Positions 56,004 to 58,429 of a stretch of 58,429 nt of DNA are shown piece by piece. Origin of the DNA: Chromatium okenii (GTDB lineage: Bacteria; Pseudomonadota; Gammaproteobacteria; Chromatiales; Chromatiaceae); NCBI RefSeq assembly GCF_002958735.1, contig NZ_PPGH01000042.1, positions 1 to 58,429 on the forward strand. The letters are read 5' to 3'. A program made the translations under genes and the position numbers. The notes under the pieces are model-generated. The model saw nothing but the letters and a program-made list of their open reading frames with translations, was not told the DNA's origin and did no database searches. Position 1 is the stretch's first letter, and every line of letters begins with the position of its first letter.

Positions 56004-56223
56004 ACCACCACCTCCATCCAATAAAACTTCTGTTCCTTCTCCAGTGGCAGTAGTAGATAACTTGAAACAACCGCAAGCTGGCGATCTCAAACCGCTGAAC
56101 TTCAAAGTTGATCCAGCATTCCACCGTGAGTTTAAGACCTACGCTGCTACGCACGGCATCAGCATGTTGGAGCTGTTACGCGAAGGCTTTGATTTGGTTA
56201 AACAAAATCGTGTAAAGATTTAA
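55996..56223 (+). CDS. ParG-like small partition partner (arm R)
   Basis: 75 aa, same as the copies at 990 and 28295. The 8-nt overlap with parA suggests coupled translation. Confidence 0.65.
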   Translation: MAKPPPPSNKTSVPSPVAVVDNLKQPQAGDLKPLNFKVDPAFHREFKTYAATHGISMLELLREGFDLVKQNRVKI

Positions 56224-56368
56224 GGAAAGGCGTATTTAAGGAAATCGTCTTTTAAGGATTTCAGGAAAAGATTTAACGAAATAAACCTTTCGTTATCATG
56301 GTAGATTTAAGGAAATAACGATTTAAGTAAAAAAGGTTTTAGTTAAAAAAGTATTTCTTTGGGCTGAC
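56220..56368. repeat. TTTAAGGAAA repeat array downstream of the partition genes (arm R)
   Basis: Same as 1214-1362. The following ~140 bases before the tacAT promoter contain no gene. Confidence 0.5.
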
Positions 56369-56507
56369 TTCATGGATTAAAAGAGCAAGTCAGGTGTTTA
56401 AGAAATGTCAATGTTATTCGATTATTTCAAGTTCATTCTGTAATACTGGTATGGATTGTCGAGACATCCATTATCAGTGTATGGTTAAAGGAGCATTATC
56501 AATTGCG

Positions 56508-56536
56508 TTGACATTTTAATTACAGGTCGATGATAT
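56508..56536 (+). promoter_or_regulatory. Probable promoter of the tacAT-like operon (arm R)
   Basis: TTGACA, 17-base spacer, TGATAT, as in copy 1. Confidence 0.5.
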
Positions 56537-56861
56537 GCTTTATCAAGCATCTTCAATGGCATCAATCAATATCGAGAATCATTCAGTGAATCACTCAATC
56601 CGCAATACGAATATCAACATTCGTGCGCAACGTTGCCAGCGCGACCTCATCGATCAAGCTGCTGAGTTATTGGGTAAAACTCGCTCAGAATTTGTATTAG
56701 AAACCGCTTGTCGTGAAGCGCAAGAAGTGTTGTTGGATCAGCGCGTGTTGACACTCGACACTGAAAGTTTCCAAGCCGTTCAACTGTTATTGGATGCGCC
56801 GCCGAGTGACAATCCCAAGCTGCGGCAGCTGATGACTATGACAGTGCCTTGGGAAACATGA
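56535..56861 (+). CDS. DUF1778 antitoxin (arm R)
   Basis: 108 aa, identical to the other copies; alternative start at 56556. Confidence 0.85.
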   Translation: MLYQASSMASINIENHSVNHSIRNTNINIRAQRCQRDLIDQAAELLGKTRSEFVLETACREAQEVLLDQRVLTLDTESFQAVQLLLDAPPSDNPKLRQLMTMTVPWET

Positions 56862-56862
56862 A

Positions 56863-57354
56863 ATGGCAGTTTGTAGTGCTCCAACACGTTTGACGATTCA
56901 CCACGATCTCATCCAGTTTGATAGCGGTGAACCCAGTCTTGATCAGTGGTTACAACAACGGGCAGTTCGCAATGAAGGTCGGGGCGCATCTCGCACTTAT
57001 GTAATTGATGTTGAACACCGAGTGATTGGTTATTACTGTTTGGCAACTGCCTCGATTGCCAGTGATTTAGCACCAGGTCACTTGCGCCGGAATATGCCTG
57101 ATCCTATTCCCGCGATGGTCTTAGGTCGTTTAGCAGTGGATCGTCATTGGCACGGTCAGGGTTTGGGCAAGGCATTATTGCGAGATGCCATCTTGCGCAC
57201 AGTGCAGGTATCTGAATTTGTTGGAGTTAAAGCACTTCTAGTTCATGCGCTTTCTGAAGCAGCAACCCTGTTTTATCTCGCTCAAGGTTTCCATCCCTTT
57301 CCGCACAGTTCTAACACGCTATTTCTGCCACTTTCGGAGGTGAAGCAACCATAA
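56863..57354 (+). CDS. GNAT acetyltransferase toxin (arm R)
   Basis: 163 aa, identical to the other copies, one base behind its antitoxin. Confidence 0.85.
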   Translation: MAVCSAPTRLTIHHDLIQFDSGEPSLDQWLQQRAVRNEGRGASRTYVIDVEHRVIGYYCLATASIASDLAPGHLRRNMPDPIPAMVLGRLAVDRHWHGQGLGKALLRDAILRTVQVSEFVGVKALLVHALSEAATLFYLAQGFHPFPHSSNTLFLPLSEVKQP

Positions 57355-57356
57355 TG

Positions 57357-57383
57357 TCCGTGATGGGATGAACCCATCACGGA
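57357..57383. terminator. Perfect 11-bp hairpin after the toxin gene (arm R)
   Basis: Same palindrome as 2351-2377, conserved in all copies. Confidence 0.5.
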
Positions 57384-57456
57384 TAGTTATGGTGTTAACT
57401 CGTATATCATGCCGTCAATATGCCGCAGAATGTCCTGAAACTACAGAATCGCGCAG

Positions 57457-58170
57457 ATGGATGATTTGAACGATAAGCCCGAAGCACAACCCAAACGCAC
57501 TCCGGAGCGTGAGCTCATCGAGCTTTATCCCAACTGCTTTAACCTGAAGAAACCACGCCCGTTGAAAGTCGGTATTCGTCAAGACTTGCTGGCGGCGGGG
57601 CACGCTTCAAAATTGGTCAATTCCGTTATGTATGGCTATTGCCAGCGCATCGCTTATCTCAAGGCGATGCGAATCGGTACGGCACGGATTGATTTACAGG
57701 GGCAACCCGCTGGTGAAGTGACTGAGGCTGCTGCAATCATTGCACGGGACGAGCTAGCACTGTTAAGACCCGTCAAGTCATCGAAACCTAAACCATCCAA
57801 AGCACCGAAACCACCAAAAGAGCCCACACCCGTTTTAACAACTGATGCGCCTTTAACTGCGGAGAATATCGTGAGCGGTCGCCTTGAACTTACCCTGAAA
57901 TTCAATGAATTACCCAAGCCAGTGGTGGTAAAAGCGGGAATGAAGATTGGAATTCAGACCGAGACCGCGCTGGTGGTGACGACTTTGAAACCCAAAGCGT
58001 GGAAGAAACTGGAGAAAGCCCAAGCGGAATGGCCGCAATGGGTCGCGTCGATGACCGGCAAGCTGGGTGCTCAGGTCAATAGCAATGATGGAACGATTGT
58101 GATGTTGGAGGATGCGGCAGTGCAGGTGTTCGAGAAGAAGGCGAAGGTGGCAGCGGTGGATAATTCATAA
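57457..58170 (+). CDS. FinO/ProQ-like RNA-binding protein A (arm R)
   Basis: 237 aa, intact and the same protein as 26348-27061. Reference for the broken copy at 2451-3144. Confidence 0.8.
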   Translation: MDDLNDKPEAQPKRTPERELIELYPNCFNLKKPRPLKVGIRQDLLAAGHASKLVNSVMYGYCQRIAYLKAMRIGTARIDLQGQPAGEVTEAAAIIARDELALLRPVKSSKPKPSKAPKPPKEPTPVLTTDAPLTAENIVSGRLELTLKFNELPKPVVVKAGMKIGIQTETALVVTTLKPKAWKKLEKAQAEWPQWVASMTGKLGAQVNSNDGTIVMLEDAAVQVFEKKAKVAAVDNS

Positions 58171-58278
58171 TCCGTTGGGAATTCAGGATAAACGCATTTC
58201 ATTGATTCAAGATGCTGCTGTGCTAACACGGTTAATTCTTTCACTTTGTATCAACCATTCTTAAACCAGCTTTTAAAG

Positions 58279-58429
58279 CTAAACAATCTCCCGCTGTGCG
58301 AAAGTGAGTTGTTCAATCAGATGCTGATAACGATCAAGTTGTTCCTGTTTGTTCGTAAAATCCTGTCGTAATTGATCTAGCTCTCTCTTGATGTCGGCTG
58401 TGAGCTTTTCACCCAAACTGTTACGCAAC
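58279..58429 (-). CDS. Dynamin-like GTPase 3, C-terminal end (cut by window end)
   Basis: The last ~50 codons of GTPase 3 (coiled-coil end, ... LIEQLTFAQREIV). The gene continues at 3404 onward if the molecule is circular. Confidence 0.85.
   Translation of the reverse strand, partial: LRNSLGEKLTADIKRELDQLRQDFTNKQEQLDRYQHLIEQLTFAQREIV

Larger units (their letters stand above)
41471..58429. repeat. Arm R of the giant inverted duplication (continues at 1-8598)
   Basis: Mirror of arm L. About 22 kb when continued across the circle joint, 3.7 kb of which is the IS5 composite absent from arm L. Gene order and most protein sequences are the same as in arm L. Confidence 0.88.
55007..58429. repeat. 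Terminal direct repeat, right copy (circle overlap)
   Basis: Matches 1-3403. This copy keeps all frames open. One base near 58399 (T) differs from both other copies (A), again at the very contig edge. Confidence 0.85.

Noticed and set aside
1..58429. tRNA or rRNA genes
   Set aside because: No tRNA-like cloverleaf with a T-loop consensus and no rRNA signature sequence noticed on either strand.

Overview
The window reads as one draft plasmid contig from a Gram-negative bacterium, probably a gammaproteobacterium. That guess rests on the FinO/ProQ-type proteins, TacAT- and DinJ/YafQ-type toxin-antitoxin pairs, lipoboxes and IS481/IS5 elements; the genus cannot be fixed from sequence alone. Bases 1-3403 repeat 55007-58429 in direct orientation and flush with both ends, which is what an unclosed circle of about 55.0 kb looks like. 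The first ~8.6 kb carries many small indels that its other copies lack, so most broken genes there are probably consensus errors.

The dominant structure is a giant imperfect inverted duplication. Arm L (20890-39778) and arm R (41471 to the end, continuing through 1-8598 across the circle joint) carry the same genes in opposite orientation. Reading outward from the centre these are an IS481-family element, the hsdM 3' end, hsdS, a Phd/VapC-type pair, hsdR, a FinO/ProQ-like gene, a primase-like replication gene, a G/T-skewed candidate origin, a serine resolvase with a res-like region, a ParF/ParG-type partition locus flanked by repeat arrays, a TacAT-type pair, a second FinO/ProQ-like gene, and a convergent operon of three dynamin-like GTPases. 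The arms are close to identical except for a sharply bounded block (about 32188-34095 against 50888-52302). That block has diverged and holds different cargo: a HEPN/zinc-ribbon gene in L and a small lipoprotein in R.

Two single-copy segments join the arms. The small one (39779-41470) holds a truncated dnaB and a DinJ/YafQ pair between inverted IS481 copies. The large one (8599-20889) looks like the remains of a second replicon. It has its own ParA/small-partner pair, orphan antitoxins, TerD-like and cupin genes, an XRE regulator, and two phage antirepressor genes (Rha-Ant and ORF6N), each preceded by a probable C4 antisense RNA. It also holds a RepL-like gene split in two. The RepL halves join in frame across a 7-bp repeat if the piece between two inverted IS481 copies is flipped back, so an IS-mediated inversion is directly readable here. 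Arm R's IS481 copy is in turn interrupted by a 3.7-kb composite of two IS5-family elements with a 4-bp CTAA target duplication.

Functionally this is a rearranged mosaic plasmid. It has duplicated maintenance functions (resolvase, partition, toxin-antitoxin pairs), a type I restriction locus that has lost most of its methylase in both arms, and a three-gene dynamin-like GTPase operon. That operon is the best candidate for an under-described system, and one of its members has an unrecognised C-terminal domain of about 350 residues.
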